Counted from the stretch's first letter, positions 28,307 through 40,237 are shown. The stretch is 64,000 nt of DNA from Amycolatopsis coloradensis (GCF_037997115.1 NZ_CP150484.1:4841922-4905921), one strand, 5' to 3'. Program-made: numbers and translations. Notes: generated from the letters alone by a model not told the origin.

Positions 28307-28990
28307 ATGCCGAACCCGACCTCCCCGCAGCCCGTGCCCCCGGAGGCGGCCCCGATCCGGGTGCTGCTCGTCGAGGACCACAAGATGGTGGCCGAAGCGC
28401 TGGGCGCGGCCTTCGAGGAATTCCCGGAGATCGACCTGGTGGCGTCGGTGGAGTCCTTGGCGCACGGGATGATCGCGGCGGAAGAGCACCTGCCCGACAT
28501 CGTGCTGCTCGATCGGCGGCTGCCGGACGGCGACGGGATCGAGGCGATCGCAGGGTTCCGCGCGATCTCGCCGTCGAGCAGGGTGCTGGTGCTCACCGGT
28601 GACGCGAACAGCGCCATCGTCGCCAGGATCCTGGAGGTCGGCGGGGCCGGGCTGCTGCTGAAATCCGGTCTCCTCGACGAACTGGTCACGGCGATCCGGA
28701 CCATCGCGGCGGGCGACATGGTCATCGACCCCGACCTGCTCAGCGGCGCGCTGGCGATGCTGGGGGCGGGCAGTCCCGGCGGGCTCGGGCCGGTACTCAC
28801 CCTGAGAGAACGTCAGGTGCTCGGGCTGATCGCCGATGGAGTGGGAACCGACCGGATCGCCGAAGAGCTGCGGCTGGCGCGGAATACCGTGCGGAATCAC
28901 GTGCAGCGGATCCTGGTGAAGACCGGGACCCATTCGAAACTCGAAGCCGTGGCGCACGCGCGTAAGAATGGCCTCCTCGAACGGCCGTAG
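28307..28990 (+). CDS. NarL/LuxR-family response regulator
   Basis: A 227-residue two-component regulator: receiver domain about 17-135 with acidic pair in LLVEDHKMVAEAL, phospho-acceptor Asp69 in VLLDRRLPDGDG, Thr in LVLTGDANS and Lys in LLLKSGLL; LuxR helix-turn-helix about 160-225 (LTLRERQVLGLIADGVGTDR, NTVRNHVQRILVKTG). The ATG at 28307 follows GGAGAAGGTGC. It is the probable partner of the PAS histidine kinase 17 bases downstream. Confidence 0.9.
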   Translation: MPNPTSPQPVPPEAAPIRVLLVEDHKMVAEALGAAFEEFPEIDLVASVESLAHGMIAAEEHLPDIVLLDRRLPDGDGIEAIAGFRAISPSSRVLVLTGDANSAIVARILEVGGAGLLLKSGLLDELVTAIRTIAAGDMVIDPDLLSGALAMLGAGSPGGLGPVLTLRERQVLGLIADGVGTDRIAEELRLARNTVRNHVQRILVKTGTHSKLEAVAHARKNGLLERP

Positions 28991-29007
28991 CGGGGAGACG
29001 TATCCGA

Positions 29008-30093
29008 GTGCCAAGCTGCACTATGGCCATGCTGCCATCGGAACAGACGCCTGATCACCGCAGCGCTGTGCTCTTCGAGTTGTTCATGCACAGCGTCGTC
29101 GACTACGCCATTTACCTGCTGGACGTCGAGGGTCGCGTGATCAGCTGGAATCCGGGGGCGGAGCGGATCAAGGGCTATTCCGAGGACGAGATCCTCGGCC
29201 GTCATTTCTCCGTTTTCTACACCGAGAACGACGTCGCCGACGGCAAACCCGCCTCGGAGCTGCTGGTCGCCGCCGAGATGGGGAGTCACGAGAACGAGGG
29301 CTGGCGCGTCCGGCGCGGCGGCGAACGGTTCTGGGCCAACACCGTGATCACCGCCTTGCGGGACGAACAAGGCGGCCTCGCCGGTTTCGGCAAAGTCACC
29401 CGTGATCTCACCGAACACCGGAAAACACTGGAGGAAAGGACCGAACGCCGCCAGGCCTTCGCACATTTGGTCCGGGCGCAGGAAACCGAACGTCGCCGTA
29501 TCGCGTGGGATGTTCACGACGATTCCATTCAGTCGATGATAGCCGTCAGCATGCGGTTGCAGATGCTCGCCGCGCAACGGCGGGATCCCGCTTTGAAGCA
29601 ACTCGACGAAGCGATTCAAGGGGCGATCCGACGATTGCGGATCCTCGTCGCCCAATTGCGGCCGCCCGCGTTGAACGACGAGGACCTGATCGCGTCCGTC
29701 CGCGACTACCTCGACGAGGTCGTGGCGGGCTGGGGGCTCGAATGCACACTGCGGCACGATCTCGCTGTCAAGCCGCCGCCCCACCTCGTCGTCACCGCCT
29801 TCCGGATCCTGCAGGAGGCGTTGGTGAACGTGCGTAAACACGCGAACGCCACTTCCGTCGCGGTCTCGCTGACCGGCCAGGACGGCGGTCTGCTGGTGAC
29901 GGTCGCCGACGACGGCGATGGGATGAAACCGGACGGCGAGAACGCGCATGAATCGTTGTCGGGCGAGCACATCGGCATGGCGTCGATGCGTGAACGTGCC
30001 GAAGCGGCGCAAGGCTGGTTTCGGATCTCCAGCAGACCCGGCGAAGGTACGTCGGTGACCTTCTGGATTCCGTTGGGTCCTCCCCGCGGGTAG
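29008..30093 (+). CDS. PAS-domain sensor histidine kinase (HisKA_3/NarX type)
   Basis: A 361-residue soluble kinase with no membrane span. The PAS domain is at about 20-140 (YAIYLLDVEGRVISWNPGAE, IKGYSEDEILG), the dimerisation/phospho-acceptor segment at about 150-215 with His170 in RRRIAWDVHDDSIQSM, and the HATPase at about 250-357 (ILQEALVNVRKHANA, VADDGDGM, GMASMRERAEA). The PAS sequence resembles light/redox-type PAS but lacks an evident flavin Cys, so the signal is unknown. GTG 29008 has GGAG ten bases upstream; later ATGs at 29023 and 29029 are possible. It pairs with the preceding regulator. Confidence 0.88.
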   Translation: MPSCTMAMLPSEQTPDHRSAVLFELFMHSVVDYAIYLLDVEGRVISWNPGAERIKGYSEDEILGRHFSVFYTENDVADGKPASELLVAAEMGSHENEGWRVRRGGERFWANTVITALRDEQGGLAGFGKVTRDLTEHRKTLEERTERRQAFAHLVRAQETERRRIAWDVHDDSIQSMIAVSMRLQMLAAQRRDPALKQLDEAIQGAIRRLRILVAQLRPPALNDEDLIASVRDYLDEVVAGWGLECTLRHDLAVKPPPHLVVTAFRILQEALVNVRKHANATSVAVSLTGQDGGLLVTVADDGDGMKPDGENAHESLSGEHIGMASMRERAEAAQGWFRISSRPGEGTSVTFWIPLGPPRG

Positions 30094-30114
30094 TCAGGAC
30101 AAGGAGCCATTTCG

Positions 30115-33100
30115 ATGCCGGAACCGGGAAGCAAGCGCGGATCACGAGAGACGGTCCGGGTGGGCGGGGCGATCGACGACCAAGGCTTGCAGCGGCTGCT
30201 GGAGGGCCTGAAAGCCGTTCGCGACGGTGATTTCAGCACCCGGCTGCCCCAGGTGGACGACGTCCTGATGGACGAGATGGCGCTCGTCTTCAACGGGATG
30301 GTCGATCAGCTGGCGTTGTTCACCTCCGAGGTCACCCGGGTCGCGCGTGAGGTGGGGACCGACGGAAAGCTCGGCGGCCAGGCGGCGGTGCCCTCGGTTT
30401 CGGGGACCTGGAAGGACCTCACCGATTCGGTGAACGCGATGGCGGGCAACCTCACCGGCCAGGTCCGCGACATCGCCGAGGTCGCGACGGCGGTGGCGAA
30501 GGGTGATCTGTCGCAGAAGATCACCGTCGACGTCAAGGGCGAGATGCTCGAGTTGAAGAACACGATCAACACGATGGTGGATCAGTTGTCGTCGTTCGCG
30601 GACGAGGTCACGCGGGTCGCGCGGGAAGTCGGCAGCGAAGGCCGGCTGGGTGGGCAGGCGGAAGTCCCTGGGGTGGCGGGGACCTGGCGGGATCTGACGA
30701 CGTCGGTGAACTTCATGGCAGGCAACCTGACCGATCAGGTGCGGTCGATCGCCGAGGTCACCACGGCGGTGGCGAAGGGTGATCTGTCGCAGAAGATCAC
30801 GGTCGACGCGCGGGGCGAGATCCTGGAGTTGAAGAACACGATCAACACGATGGTGGATCAGTTGTCGTCGTTCGCGGACGAGGTCACTCGGGTGGCGCGC
30901 GAGGTCGGCACGGAGGGGCGGTTGGGTGGTCAGGCGGACGTCAAGGGGGTGTCGGGCACGTGGAAGGGTTTGACCGAGTCGGTCAATGTCATGGCCGACA
31001 ACTTGACCGATCAGGTGCGGTCGATCGCCGAGGTCACCACGGCGGTGGCGAAAGGCGATCTGTCGCAGAAGATCCGCGTCGACGCCCGCGGCGAGATCCT
31101 GGAACTCAAGGACACCATCAACACGATGGTCGGTCAGTTGTCGTCGTTCGCGGACGAGGTCACTCGGGTGGCGCGCGAGGTCGGCACGGAGGGGCGGTTG
31201 GGTGGTCAGGCGGACGTCAAGGGGGTGTCGGGCACGTGGAAGGGTTTGACCGAGTCGGTCAATGTCATGGCCGACAACCTGACCGATCAGGTGCGGTCGA
31301 TCGCCCAGGTCGCGACCGCGGTCGCCAGGGGTGATCTGTCGCAGAAGATCACCGTCGAGGCCAAGGGCGAGGTCGCCGCGCTCGCGCAGACGATCAACAC
31401 GATGGTCGACACGCTGTCGGCCTTCGCGGACGAGGTCACGCGCGTGGCGCGCGAGGTCGGCACCGAGGGCATCCTCGGCGGGCAGGCCAGGGTGCCGAAC
31501 GTCGCCGGGACCTGGAAGGACCTCACCGACAACGTCAACTCGATGGCGAACAACCTCACCGGCCAGGTCCGCAACATCGCCCAGGTGACCACCGCGGTCG
31601 CGCAGGGCGACCTGTCCCGCAAGATCGACGTCGACGCCCGCGGCGAGATCCTGGAGCTCAAGACCACCATCAACACGATGGTCGACCAGCTCTCCGCGTT
31701 CGCCGCGGAGGTCACCCGCGTCGCGCGCGAGGTCGGCAGCGAGGGGCGGCTCGGCGGCCAGGCCGAGGTCGAAGGCGTTTCGGGCACCTGGAAGCGGCTG
31801 ACGGAGAACGTCAACGAGCTGGCGGGCAACCTGACCCGCCAGGTCAGGGCGATCGCCGAGGTCACCAGCGCGGTGGCCACCGGCGACCTCACCCGGTCGA
31901 TCTCCGTCGAGGCGCAGGGCGAGGTCGCGGAGCTGAAGGACAACATCAACGCGATGGTCCAGTCGCTGCGCGAGACCACGCGGGCGAACGAGGAACAGGA
32001 CTGGCTCAACAGCAACCTGGCGCGGATCTCCGGCCTGATGCAGGGGCACCGGGATCTGCGGGTGGTGGCCACGCTCATCATGAACGAGCTGACCCCGCTG
32101 GTCGGCGCCCAGCACGGGACGCTGTTCCTCACCGAATCCGGTGAACACGGCACCCGGCTGAGGCTCATCACCAGCTACGGGCACAGCGAGGACCCGGACA
32201 CGCCCTCGGAGTTCGCGATGGGGCAGTCGTTGATCGGCCAGGCCGCGCAGACCAAGAAACCGATCGTGGTCGACCGGACGCCACCGGGTTTCGTGAAGAT
32301 CTCGTCGAGCCTCGGTTCCGCCCCGCCGGTCACCCTGATCGTGCTGCCGATCGTCTTCGAGGACCAGGTGCTCGGCGTCATCGAACTGGCCACGTTCGGC
32401 CAATTCACCGCCGTCCGCAAGGATTTCCTCGAACAACTGATGGAGACCATCGGGGTCAACGTCAACACGATCATCGCCAACGCGCGGACCGACTCGTTGC
32501 TGGAGGAGTCCCAGCGGCTCGCCGAGGAGCTCCAGGCCCGCTCGGAGGAACTCCAAGCGCAGCAGGCGAAGCTCCAGGTCTCCAACGCGGAACTGGAGGA
32601 GAAGGCCGAACTCCTCGCGCGGCAGAACCGCGACATCGAGGTGAAGAACTTCGAAATCGAGCAGGCGCGCCAGGAGATCGAGGAACGCGCGCAGCAGCTC
32701 GCGCTCGCTTCCAAGTACAAGTCGGAGTTCCTGGCGAACATGTCGCACGAGCTCCGTACGCCGTTGACCAGCCTGCTGATCCTCGCCGGGGTCCTCTCGC
32801 AGAACACGACCCAGAACCTGACGCCCAAACAGGTCGAGTTCGCCAAGGTGATCCAGTCCGCGGGCACCGACCTGCTACAGCTGATCAACGACATCCTCGA
32901 CCTGTCGAAGGTCGAAGCGGGCAAGATGGACATCCACCACGAGCCGTTCCCGCTGCGCCAGCTGCTCGACTACGTCGGCACGACCTTCCGTCCGCTGACC
33001 GCGGAGAAGGGGCTCGACTTCCAGGTCACCGTCGAACCCAACGTGCCCGAACTGCTCTTCACCGACGAGCAACGGCTGCGGCAGGTGCTGCGGAACCTGC

Positions 33101-34344
33101 TGTCGAACGCGGTCAAGTTCACCGAAGACGGCAGCGTCGAACTGCGGGTCAAACTGGTCGACACCGTCGTTTCGCCGTCGGGGGCGCTCCCGCACGAATC
33201 ACTGGTGGCCTTCAGCGTCATCGACACCGGGATCGGGATCGCCGAGGAGAACCTCGAATCGATCTTCGGGGCCTTCCAGCAGGCCGACGGCACCACAAGC
33301 CGCAAGTACGGCGGCACTGGGCTCGGCCTGTCGATCAGCCGTGAGGTCGCGTACCTGCTCGGCGGTGAGATCCGGGCGGACAGTGCGCTGGGGACGGGCA
33401 GCACGTTCACGCTCTACCTGCCGGTGGCCAGGTTCGCCGCGTCCGCGAGCCACGATGAGTCCACTGTGGACAACGTCGGCGCGGAGCGGCGGGTCCTGGT
33501 CGTGGAGGGCGAGCGGAACAGCCTGCTGACCTTGCTCGCCCGCGGCGTCGCGGCCGACGTCGCGGACAGCCACGGCTCGGTCCAGGTCCGGGCGGTGGCC
33601 GATCCGGCGGAAGCGTTCGAGGAAGTGAAGCGGGAGAGCTACCGCTGCGTCGTCCTCGACACCAGCATGCCCGGAACGAGCGCGTTGAGCTTCCTCAAAC
33701 GGCTCGCCGAGGGGCCGGACCCCGTCGAGGTCCCGGTGCTGGCGTACGCGACCCGCAAGCTCAGCGCGGCGCAGGAGCGCTTGCTGCACGGGCACGCGAA
33801 GGTGCATCCGGTCGAGCTGTTGCCGTCGCTGGACATGCTGCGGGAACGCATCATGCTGCACATCTCGGCCAGCGAACTCGAAGGCATCCTGCCACTGATG
33901 CAGCAGCCGGAGGTGACGGTGCCGTCGCCGGACGACCAGCCGCCCGGCCTGCCTGCCGGCTCGCCGCGGTTGCAGGGGCGCAAGGTCCTGCTCGTCGACG
34001 ACGACCCCCGCAACGTGTACGCGATCTCGGGGATGCTCGAACTGCACGGACTGTCGGTCGTGCACGCGCCCAACGGCCGCAAGGGCATCGAGGAACTGCT
34101 GTCCGACGACGGCATCGACCTGATCCTGATGGACGTGATGATGCCGGAGATGGACGGCCACGCGACGACCGTGGCGATCCGCGAGATGCCGAAGTTCGCC
34201 GGTCTGCCGATCATCACGGTGACCGCGAAAGCGATGGAAGGGGACCGGGAGAAGAGCCTCGCCGCCGGGGCGAGCGATTACGTCACCAAACCCGTGAACG
34301 CCGAGGAACTGCTGGCGTGCATGGAACGCTGGCTCGCGGACTGA
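30115..34344 (+). CDS. Soluble hybrid histidine kinase with seven HAMP-type units, GAF and two receivers
   Basis: A 1409-residue protein, organised like fungal group III (Nik1/Os-1) osmosensing kinases. After a short N terminus, seven tandem HAMP-type units of about 92 residues (about 25-640) carry repeats of [15 protein letters not shown] and [11 protein letters not shown]. Then come a GAF domain (about 645-790), a coiled coil (about 795-865), HisKA with His878 in [13 protein letters not shown], HATPase (about 980-1110; [22 protein letters not shown]), a receiver with degenerate acidic pocket but Asp1182 (about 1125-1240), and a canonical C-terminal receiver (Asp1340 in [13 protein letters not shown]). 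No membrane span is seen. It starts 21 bases after the PAS kinase gene, probably the same operon. Fludioxonil-sensitive fungal homologues use the HAMP array as the sensor. Confidence 0.92.
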   Translation: MPEPGSKRGSRETVRVGGAIDDQGLQRLLEGLKAVRDGDFSTRLPQVDDVLMDEMALVFNGMVDQLALFTSEVTRVAREVGTDGKLGGQAAVPSVSGTWKDLTDSVNAMAGNLTGQVRDIAEVATAVAKGDLSQKITVDVKGEMLELKNTINTMVDQLSSFADEVTRVAREVGSEGRLGGQAEVPGVAGTWRDLTTSVNFMAGNLTDQVRSIAEVTTAVAKGDLSQKITVDARGEILELKNTINTMVDQLSSFADEVTRVAREVGTEGRLGGQADVKGVSGTWKGLTESVNVMADNLTDQVRSIAEVTTAVAKGDLSQKIRVDARGEILELKDTINTMVGQLSSFADEVTRVAREVGTEGRLGGQADVKGVSGTWKGLTESVNVMADNLTDQVRSIAQVATAVARGDLSQKITVEAKGEVAALAQTINTMVDTLSAFADEVTRVAREVGTEGILGGQARVPNVAGTWKDLTDNVNSMANNLTGQVRNIAQVTTAVAQGDLSRKIDVDARGEILELKTTINTMVDQLSAFAAEVTRVAREVGSEGRLGGQAEVEGVSGTWKRLTENVNELAGNLTRQVRAIAEVTSAVATGDLTRSISVEAQGEVAELKDNINAMVQSLRETTRANEEQDWLNSNLARISGLMQGHRDLRVVATLIMNELTPLVGAQHGTLFLTESGEHGTRLRLITSYGHSEDPDTPSEFAMGQSLIGQAAQTKKPIVVDRTPPGFVKISSSLGSAPPVTLIVLPIVFEDQVLGVIELATFGQFTAVRKDFLEQLMETIGVNVNTIIANARTDSLLEESQRLAEELQARSEELQAQQAKLQVSNAELEEKAELLARQNRDIEVKNFEIEQARQEIEERAQQLALASKYKSEFLANMSHELRTPLTSLLILAGVLSQNTTQNLTPKQVEFAKVIQSAGTDLLQLINDILDLSKVEAGKMDIHHEPFPLRQLLDYVGTTFRPLTAEKGLDFQVTVEPNVPELLFTDEQRLRQVLRNLLSNAVKFTEDGSVELRVKLVDTVVSPSGALPHESLVAFSVIDTGIGIAEENLESIFGAFQQADGTTSRKYGGTGLGLSISREVAYLLGGEIRADSALGTGSTFTLYLPVARFAASASHDESTVDNVGAERRVLVVEGERNSLLTLLARGVAADVADSHGSVQVRAVADPAEAFEEVKRESYRCVVLDTSMPGTSALSFLKRLAEGPDPVEVPVLAYATRKLSAAQERLLHGHAKVHPVELLPSLDMLRERIMLHISASELEGILPLMQQPEVTVPSPDDQPPGLPAGSPRLQGRKVLLVDDDPRNVYAISGMLELHGLSVVHAPNGRKGIEELLSDDGIDLILMDVMMPEMDGHATTVAIREMPKFAGLPIITVTAKAMEGDREKSLAAGASDYVTKPVNAEELLACMERWLAD

Positions 34345-34352
34345 ACGGCGGG

Positions 34353-34757
34353 CTACTCGGTCCCGTTGGCGCTGCTCGCGCAGACGCGGCGGATGGCCGC
34401 GACGATCTCCGTGTTGGGGCTGCCCTTTACGAGGTATTCGGTGACGCCCGCGGACGCCATCTGGGCGATGGACCGGGTGTCGCTGTGCGCGGAGAACGCC
34501 ATCAGCCGCGTATGGGGCACCCGGCGCCGGATCTCCCGCGCCATCCACGCGCCACCTCCGCCGGGGATCCGTACGTCCAGCAGGGCGACCTCCGGGACCA
34601 GCAACTCCGCGAGCGCGACCGCTTCACCGGCGTCGAGCGCGACGCCGACCACCTCGATGTCAGGTTCGGATTCCAAGAGGGCGCGCAGGGCGTCGCCGAT
34701 GACCGGGTTGTCGTCCGCGACGAGCACCCGGAGTCTGGGGGGCGGCGTTCGGTTCAT
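34353..34757 (-). CDS. Single-domain response regulator
   Basis: A 134-residue receiver with no output domain: acidic pair in VLVADDNPVIGDAL, phospho-acceptor Asp61 in VALLDVRIPG, Ser in FSAHSD and Lys in EYLVKGSPN. The start is ATG 34757; an adjacent GTG at 34760 is equally possible. It is convergent with the hybrid kinase, only eight bases apart, and may receive phosphate from it or from the PAS kinase. Confidence 0.85.
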   Translation of the reverse strand: MNRTPPPRLRVLVADDNPVIGDALRALLESEPDIEVVGVALDAGEAVALAELLVPEVALLDVRIPGGGGAWMAREIRRRVPHTRLMAFSAHSDTRSIAQMASAGVTEYLVKGSPNTEIVAAIRRVCASSANGTE

Positions 34758-34828
34758 CACCCGATCCGAGCCCGCGCGGTCTGCGGCTCCGGTGGTGGTC
34801 GCGGGCCCCCCGCCGAACTGGGCGTGAC

Positions 34829-35134
34829 TCAGCAAGAGATCCGGCGGTCACCTTCGCTGGGCTGCTCGATGAGCGTCCTGGCGACGTCGTGGATCTTCAT
34901 GTTGTTGTTACGGCAGAACGAGCGCAGCAGTTCGAACGCCGCGTCGATGTCGATCTGGTAACGCTCGGCGAGGATTCCCTTCGCCTGCTCGATGGGAAGC
35001 CGGTGGTCGAGCGCGTACTGGAGTTGCTCGGCGCGGGCCCGGTAGAAGCGGATGTGGTCGCGCATGGCCACGAGGTCGTCGGCCGGGTCGGGAGACCCGG
35101 CCGCGGGGGCCGGCGAAGACGTGGTCTCGGACAT
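34829..35134 (-). CDS. ANTAR-domain protein
   Basis: A 101-residue protein consisting almost only of an ANTAR RNA-binding domain: a short coiled N terminus (MRDHIRFYRARAEQLQYAL), then HRLPIEQAKGILAERYQIDI and FELLRSFCRNNNMKIHDVAR. No GAF or receiver is attached, so regulation must come from dimerisation or a partner such as the neighbouring lone receiver. There is no Shine-Dalgarno sequence before the ATG. It is divergent from devR. Confidence 0.87.
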   Translation of the reverse strand: MSETTSSPAPAAGSPDPADDLVAMRDHIRFYRARAEQLQYALDHRLPIEQAKGILAERYQIDIDAAFELLRSFCRNNNMKIHDVARTLIEQPSEGDRRISC

Positions 35135-35246
35135 GAGGTGATCGTCGCAGCGGCCGGACTGCTCCGGAAGAACAGAACGTCCTGACTCGAATGATGCAAA
35201 TGAATCTGGTCCGGTCGGCGGCAGCCACTCGAACGAGCGCCGAACT

Positions 35247-35290
35247 GGGCCCTTTGGCCTGTCGCAGTGACCGGCCGTGCGCCGTACGCT
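35247..35290 (+). promoter_or_regulatory. DosR-box-like site and promoter of the devR-like gene
   Basis: GGGCC (35247-35251) and GGCCT (35256-35260) halves with a 4-base gap keep seven of ten half-site bases of the DosR pattern. A possible -10, TACGCT (35285-35290), puts the start near 35297, so the site would be centred near -43, the position used by DosR at its own targets. This suggests autoregulation. Confidence 0.4.
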
Positions 35291-35322
35291 CTCATCCGAG
35301 GAGGGAAACCGTGGAGGTCGGA

Positions 35323-35955
35323 ATGCTCCGGGTGTTTCTGGTCGACGATCACGAGGTGGTCCGTCGAGGGGTCGCGGACATGCTCGAGGAGGACGCCGAC
35401 CTGTGCGTCGTCGGGCAGGCCGCCACGTTTTCCCAAGCGCTGGCGAGGATTCCGGCTCTGCGGCCGGATGTCGCCGTGCTCGACGTGCGGCTGCCGGACG
35501 GTAACGGCGTCGAACTCGCCAGGGAACTGCGCTCCAAGATGCCCGAGCTGAAATGCCTGATGCTCACGTCCTACACCGACGAACAGGCGATGCTGGACGC
35601 GATCATGGCGGGCGCGCGCGGGTACGTCATCAAGGACATCCGGGGGATGGACCTGGTGGCGGCGGTCAAGGAGGTCGGCCTCGGCCGGTCGTTGCTGGAC
35701 ACGCGGGCCGCCGCGACACTGATGGCGAAGTTCCGCGACGACGCCGCCAAGAAGGGGCCGCTCGCCGGGCTTTCCGACCAGGAACGCACCCTGCTGGAAC
35801 TGATCGGCGAGGGACTGACCAACCGGCAGATCGCCGAGCGGATGTTCCTCGCGGAGAAGACCGTGAAGAACTACGTGTCCCGGCTGCTGACGAAACTCGG
35901 GATGCAGCGGCGGACTCAGGCGGCCGTGCTGGCCACGGAACTGCGGCGGCAGTGA
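35323..35955 (+). CDS. devR: DevR/DosR-type dormancy response regulator
   Basis: A 210-residue NarL-family regulator extremely close to mycobacterial DosR over its whole length: [36 protein letters not shown] and [20 protein letters not shown] with [11 protein letters not shown]. Asp54 is the phospho-acceptor, the same number as in M. tuberculosis DosR, which supports ATG 35323 (GGAGG just upstream); GTG 35311 is an alternative. DosR controls the hypoxia, NO and CO response. Neighbouring Acg-type nitroreductases, DevS and DUF1876 are all classical members of that regulon. Confidence 0.93.
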   Translation: MLRVFLVDDHEVVRRGVADMLEEDADLCVVGQAATFSQALARIPALRPDVAVLDVRLPDGNGVELARELRSKMPELKCLMLTSYTDEQAMLDAIMAGARGYVIKDIRGMDLVAAVKEVGLGRSLLDTRAAATLMAKFRDDAAKKGPLAGLSDQERTLLELIGEGLTNRQIAERMFLAEKTVKNYVSRLLTKLGMQRRTQAAVLATELRRQ

Positions 35956-35970
35956 AGGCTCCGTCCTGGC

Positions 35971-36948
35971 TCAAGCGGAAATGAGCGTGTCGAGCAGCAT
36001 GTCCTCCAGCGGGCGCCGGGGCGTCCACGGCAGCGGCGATCCGTAGCCGACCCGCAGCAGCACCTGCGGCCACACGCCGCAGCCGAGGAGACGCCGGAGT
36101 TCGGCGTGGGCCCCGCGGACCACGATCGGCGGTGAGATGAACGACGCGTCCAGGCCCGCGCAGGTCGCGGCCAGCAGGACCCGTTGCAGTGCCTGGCCGG
36201 CTTGCAGCCGGTCGAGCCGTTCGTCGGTCAGGGACCCGATCACCACCACGAGCGGAAGAGGCAGCGTGGTGCTGTGGTCTTCGCCGAATTCGCCGAGGAG
36301 CCAGCTTTCGTCGGCCGGGGAGCCCTCCATCGCGTAGGACGGCACCCCGTCGCGAGTGCTCGCGCCCAGGCCGGTCCAGCGGTCGAGTTCCGCGAGGAAC
36401 GCGGGGTCGGCGAGTTGCTCGCGGCGGGCACGGGCGGTGAGGTCTCGCAGCAGCCGGCACTGTTCGACATCGAGGCTCGACATCCACGCGTGCTCGAGTT
36501 CGGTCGCGTGACGGAGCGCGGTGAGCGTGGTTTTCGGGACGACGTTGGACACGAACGGCCGCCGGTTGGTCCGCCGTCGAGGGATCGCGCCGGCCAACCG
36601 GACGACCTTCGGATCCGGGGTGCGCTCGGCGAGCGGCCGGACGACGGCCAGCAGATCGGGATCGGTGCGGCTCGGCATCAGGATCGTCGCCGGATGGAAG
36701 CCCAGTGCGTGAATCGCCGTCCGGAGGGTGAACAGGGCGGCACCGCACGAGAGAACGATTTCCCGGCCGTCCGGATCCGTGGCAGGCAGGATCCGGCGCG
36801 GATCGGCGTGGACTTCGATCCCGGTGCCGGTGCACCGGAAGAGCCACGGCTGGGTGTTGTGCGTCGACGGAGCCAGCGTCGCCGACCGGAGCACGGAATT
36901 CACCTGTTCGGAGTTCAAACGCCCGACCCTGGTGACTTGTATGGTCAT
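35971..36948 (-). CDS. Acg-family nitroreductase-like protein (first copy)
   Basis: A 325-residue protein of the Acg (Rv2032/Rv3131) branch of the nitroreductase fold. Visible are ATLAPSTHNTQPWLFRC (flavin-binding region), RREQ-type helix, GLGASTRDGVPSYAM, LQAGQALQRVLLAATCAGL and QVLLRVGYGSPLPWTPRRP. In mycobacteria these proteins are under DosR control; Acg binds FMN but lacks normal nitroreductase activity and may sequester flavin. ATG 36948 has GGGGG upstream. It is divergent from the devS-like gene and convergent with devR. Confidence 0.9.
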   Translation of the reverse strand: MTIQVTRVGRLNSEQVNSVLRSATLAPSTHNTQPWLFRCTGTGIEVHADPRRILPATDPDGREIVLSCGAALFTLRTAIHALGFHPATILMPSRTDPDLLAVVRPLAERTPDPKVVRLAGAIPRRRTNRRPFVSNVVPKTTLTALRHATELEHAWMSSLDVEQCRLLRDLTARARREQLADPAFLAELDRWTGLGASTRDGVPSYAMEGSPADESWLLGEFGEDHSTTLPLPLVVVIGSLTDERLDRLQAGQALQRVLLAATCAGLDASFISPPIVVRGAHAELRRLLGCGVWPQVLLRVGYGSPLPWTPRRPLEDMLLDTLISA

Positions 36949-36993
36949 GGTTTCCCCCGCCGCCGCGCCACGGGCAATAAGGTTGTCTCGTGA

Positions 36994-38820
<1,827 letters not shown>

Positions 38821-38826
38821 CCGCGG

Positions 38827-39123
38827 TCAGTTCGTCGACTGCGTGGCGAGGACCCCGTCGACTTCGACCGAGCGGGCGACGTCGGAGGCGACGGTCTCCA
38901 GCAGTTCCGCGGTGAGGTCCGAAAGCGCCCGTGTCACCGCGAGATAGGAGCCGATCTGGGAGGCCGAACCGTTTCTCAGCCCGGCCTCCGCGATTCCGAC
39001 ACCGACGAACTCGCCGCCGTCCTCGAGCCGGAGCAACGCTTCCGCGCGCACCCGGTACGGCTCGTGCTGCAGGGAAACGTCGATCGTCCACTTGTCCGTC
39101 ATCGTCGGCTCCGTTCCGGTCAT
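38827..39123 (-). CDS. DUF1876 (Rv1738-like) dormancy protein
   Basis: A 98-residue protein of DUF1876: KWTIDVSLQHEPYRVRAEAL, GEFVGVGIAEAGL and LAVTRALSDLTAELLETVASD. Rv1738 of M. tuberculosis is among the most strongly DosR-induced proteins and structurally resembles ribosome hibernation factors. ATG 39123 has GGGAG six bases upstream; ATG 39102 (MTDKW) is a possible internal start. The stop is seven bases from the devS-like stop on the other strand. The divergent promoter region holds two DosR-box-like sites. Confidence 0.88.
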   Translation of the reverse strand: MTGTEPTMTDKWTIDVSLQHEPYRVRAEALLRLEDGGEFVGVGIAEAGLRNGSASQIGSYLAVTRALSDLTAELLETVASDVARSVEVDGVLATQSTN

Positions 39124-39154
39124 CGAGACTCCCATCACCGCCGTTCGTGGCACA

Positions 39155-39198
39155 GGGTCCTAAGTCCTCGCTCCCGGGAATCGGGAGGCGAAAGTCCT
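39155..39198. promoter_or_regulatory. Two DosR-box-like sites between DUF1876 and the second Acg gene
   Basis: Site one: GGGTC (39155-39159), gap, GTCCT (39164-39168), eight of ten half-site bases. Site two: GAGGC (39185-39189), gap, GTCCT (39194-39198), seven of ten. They start exactly 30 bases apart, about three helical turns. A possible minus-strand -10 (TAGGAC, 39157-39162) would put site two near -42 for the DUF1876 gene. Confidence 0.45.
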
Positions 39199-39280
39199 CG
39201 GAATTCGTGACCGGCGGCCGCTGCGGTCGCCGGGTACCCCGGCCGAAGATGGACCAACCCTCGTCTTCGGAGAGACCACG

Positions 39281-40237
39281 ATGAAGATCCCGTTGCCGAC
39301 TCATGTCGACCAGGCGGTGGCGGCCGCCGTCCGCGCGCCGTCCCCGCTCAACACCCAGCCGTGGCGGTTCGTCGTCGACGGGGACCGGATCGAGGTGTGG
39401 CTCGACCGCGCCAGGGTGCTCCGGATCGCCGACCCGGACGCCCGCGAGGCGCGGCTGTCGTGCGGTGCGGCGATGTTCAACCTGATGATTTCGTTGCGGT
39501 CCAACGGCAAGACCCTTTCGGTGCGGGTGGTGCCGAAGCCGGACGAGCCTGATCTGCTCGCCGAACTCGAGATCGATGGCGACCGGTTCTCCTCGTCGGA
39601 GGAGCGGAGGCTGGCCGAAGTCGTCTTCCGGCGCCACACGAACCGTCGTCCGTTCCTGGACCGGCCGGTGCCCGTGTGGGCGCGGACGACGTTGCGGGCG
39701 GCCGCGCTCGTGGAGGGTGGGCTGCTGGAGCTGTTCGGTCGTGGTGACCGGGCGAACGCGGTCGCGCGCGTGCTGCACCGGGCCGAGGCCGCGCAGGCAC
39801 ACAACGGTGCATTCCAGGCGGAGGTCGCGTTGTGGACCAGGCGGACGGCGAACGCGCCGGACGGTGTCCTGGCGCTGACCAGACCGCCGTCGGCTCACCG
39901 CATTCCCTCGCAGGAGTCCTTCTTCACCGCGGAGCCCGAAGGCGGTGAGCCGGTGCTCGGCGCGGTGCTGACCGCGGGCACCGGGCCCGCCGCGGATCTT
40001 CGGGCGGGCATGGTGCTGCAGCGGGTACTGCTGACGGCGACGGCCGCCGGCCTCGCGGCGTCGTTCGTCGGCAGGCCGTTCGAAACCCCGGAGACCCGGG
40101 CCGGGATGGACCGGATCTTCGCCGACATCGGCCGGCCGCACACGGTGTTGCGCTTCGGGTACGGCCGTCCGGTGCCGATGACGGCCCGCCGTCAGGTCGG
40201 CGAAGTGCTGCTCCGGCGGTCCGAGGCGAGTCTCTGA
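39281..40237 (+). CDS. Acg-family nitroreductase-like protein (second copy)
   Basis: A 318-residue paralogue of the protein at 35971, with the same landmarks: VRAPSPLNTQPWRFVVDGDR, VFRRHTNRRPF, MVLQRVLLTATAAGLAASF and RPHTVLRFGYGRPVP. The two copies differ clearly in sequence, so this is not a recent duplication. Divergence from the DUF1876 gene and the shared DosR-like sites suggest induction under hypoxia or NO. A GGAGAGACCACG ribosome site precedes the ATG. Confidence 0.9.
   Translation: MKIPLPTHVDQAVAAAVRAPSPLNTQPWRFVVDGDRIEVWLDRARVLRIADPDAREARLSCGAAMFNLMISLRSNGKTLSVRVVPKPDEPDLLAELEIDGDRFSSSEERRLAEVVFRRHTNRRPFLDRPVPVWARTTLRAAALVEGGLLELFGRGDRANAVARVLHRAEAAQAHNGAFQAEVALWTRRTANAPDGVLALTRPPSAHRIPSQESFFTAEPEGGEPVLGAVLTAGTGPAADLRAGMVLQRVLLTATAAGLAASFVGRPFETPETRAGMDRIFADIGRPHTVLRFGYGRPVPMTARRQVGEVLLRRSEASL

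Noticed and set aside
30115..32000. Tandem DNA repeats as a CRISPR or mobile element
   Set aside because: The repeats are in frame and encode HAMP units; there are no spacers or terminal inverted repeats.
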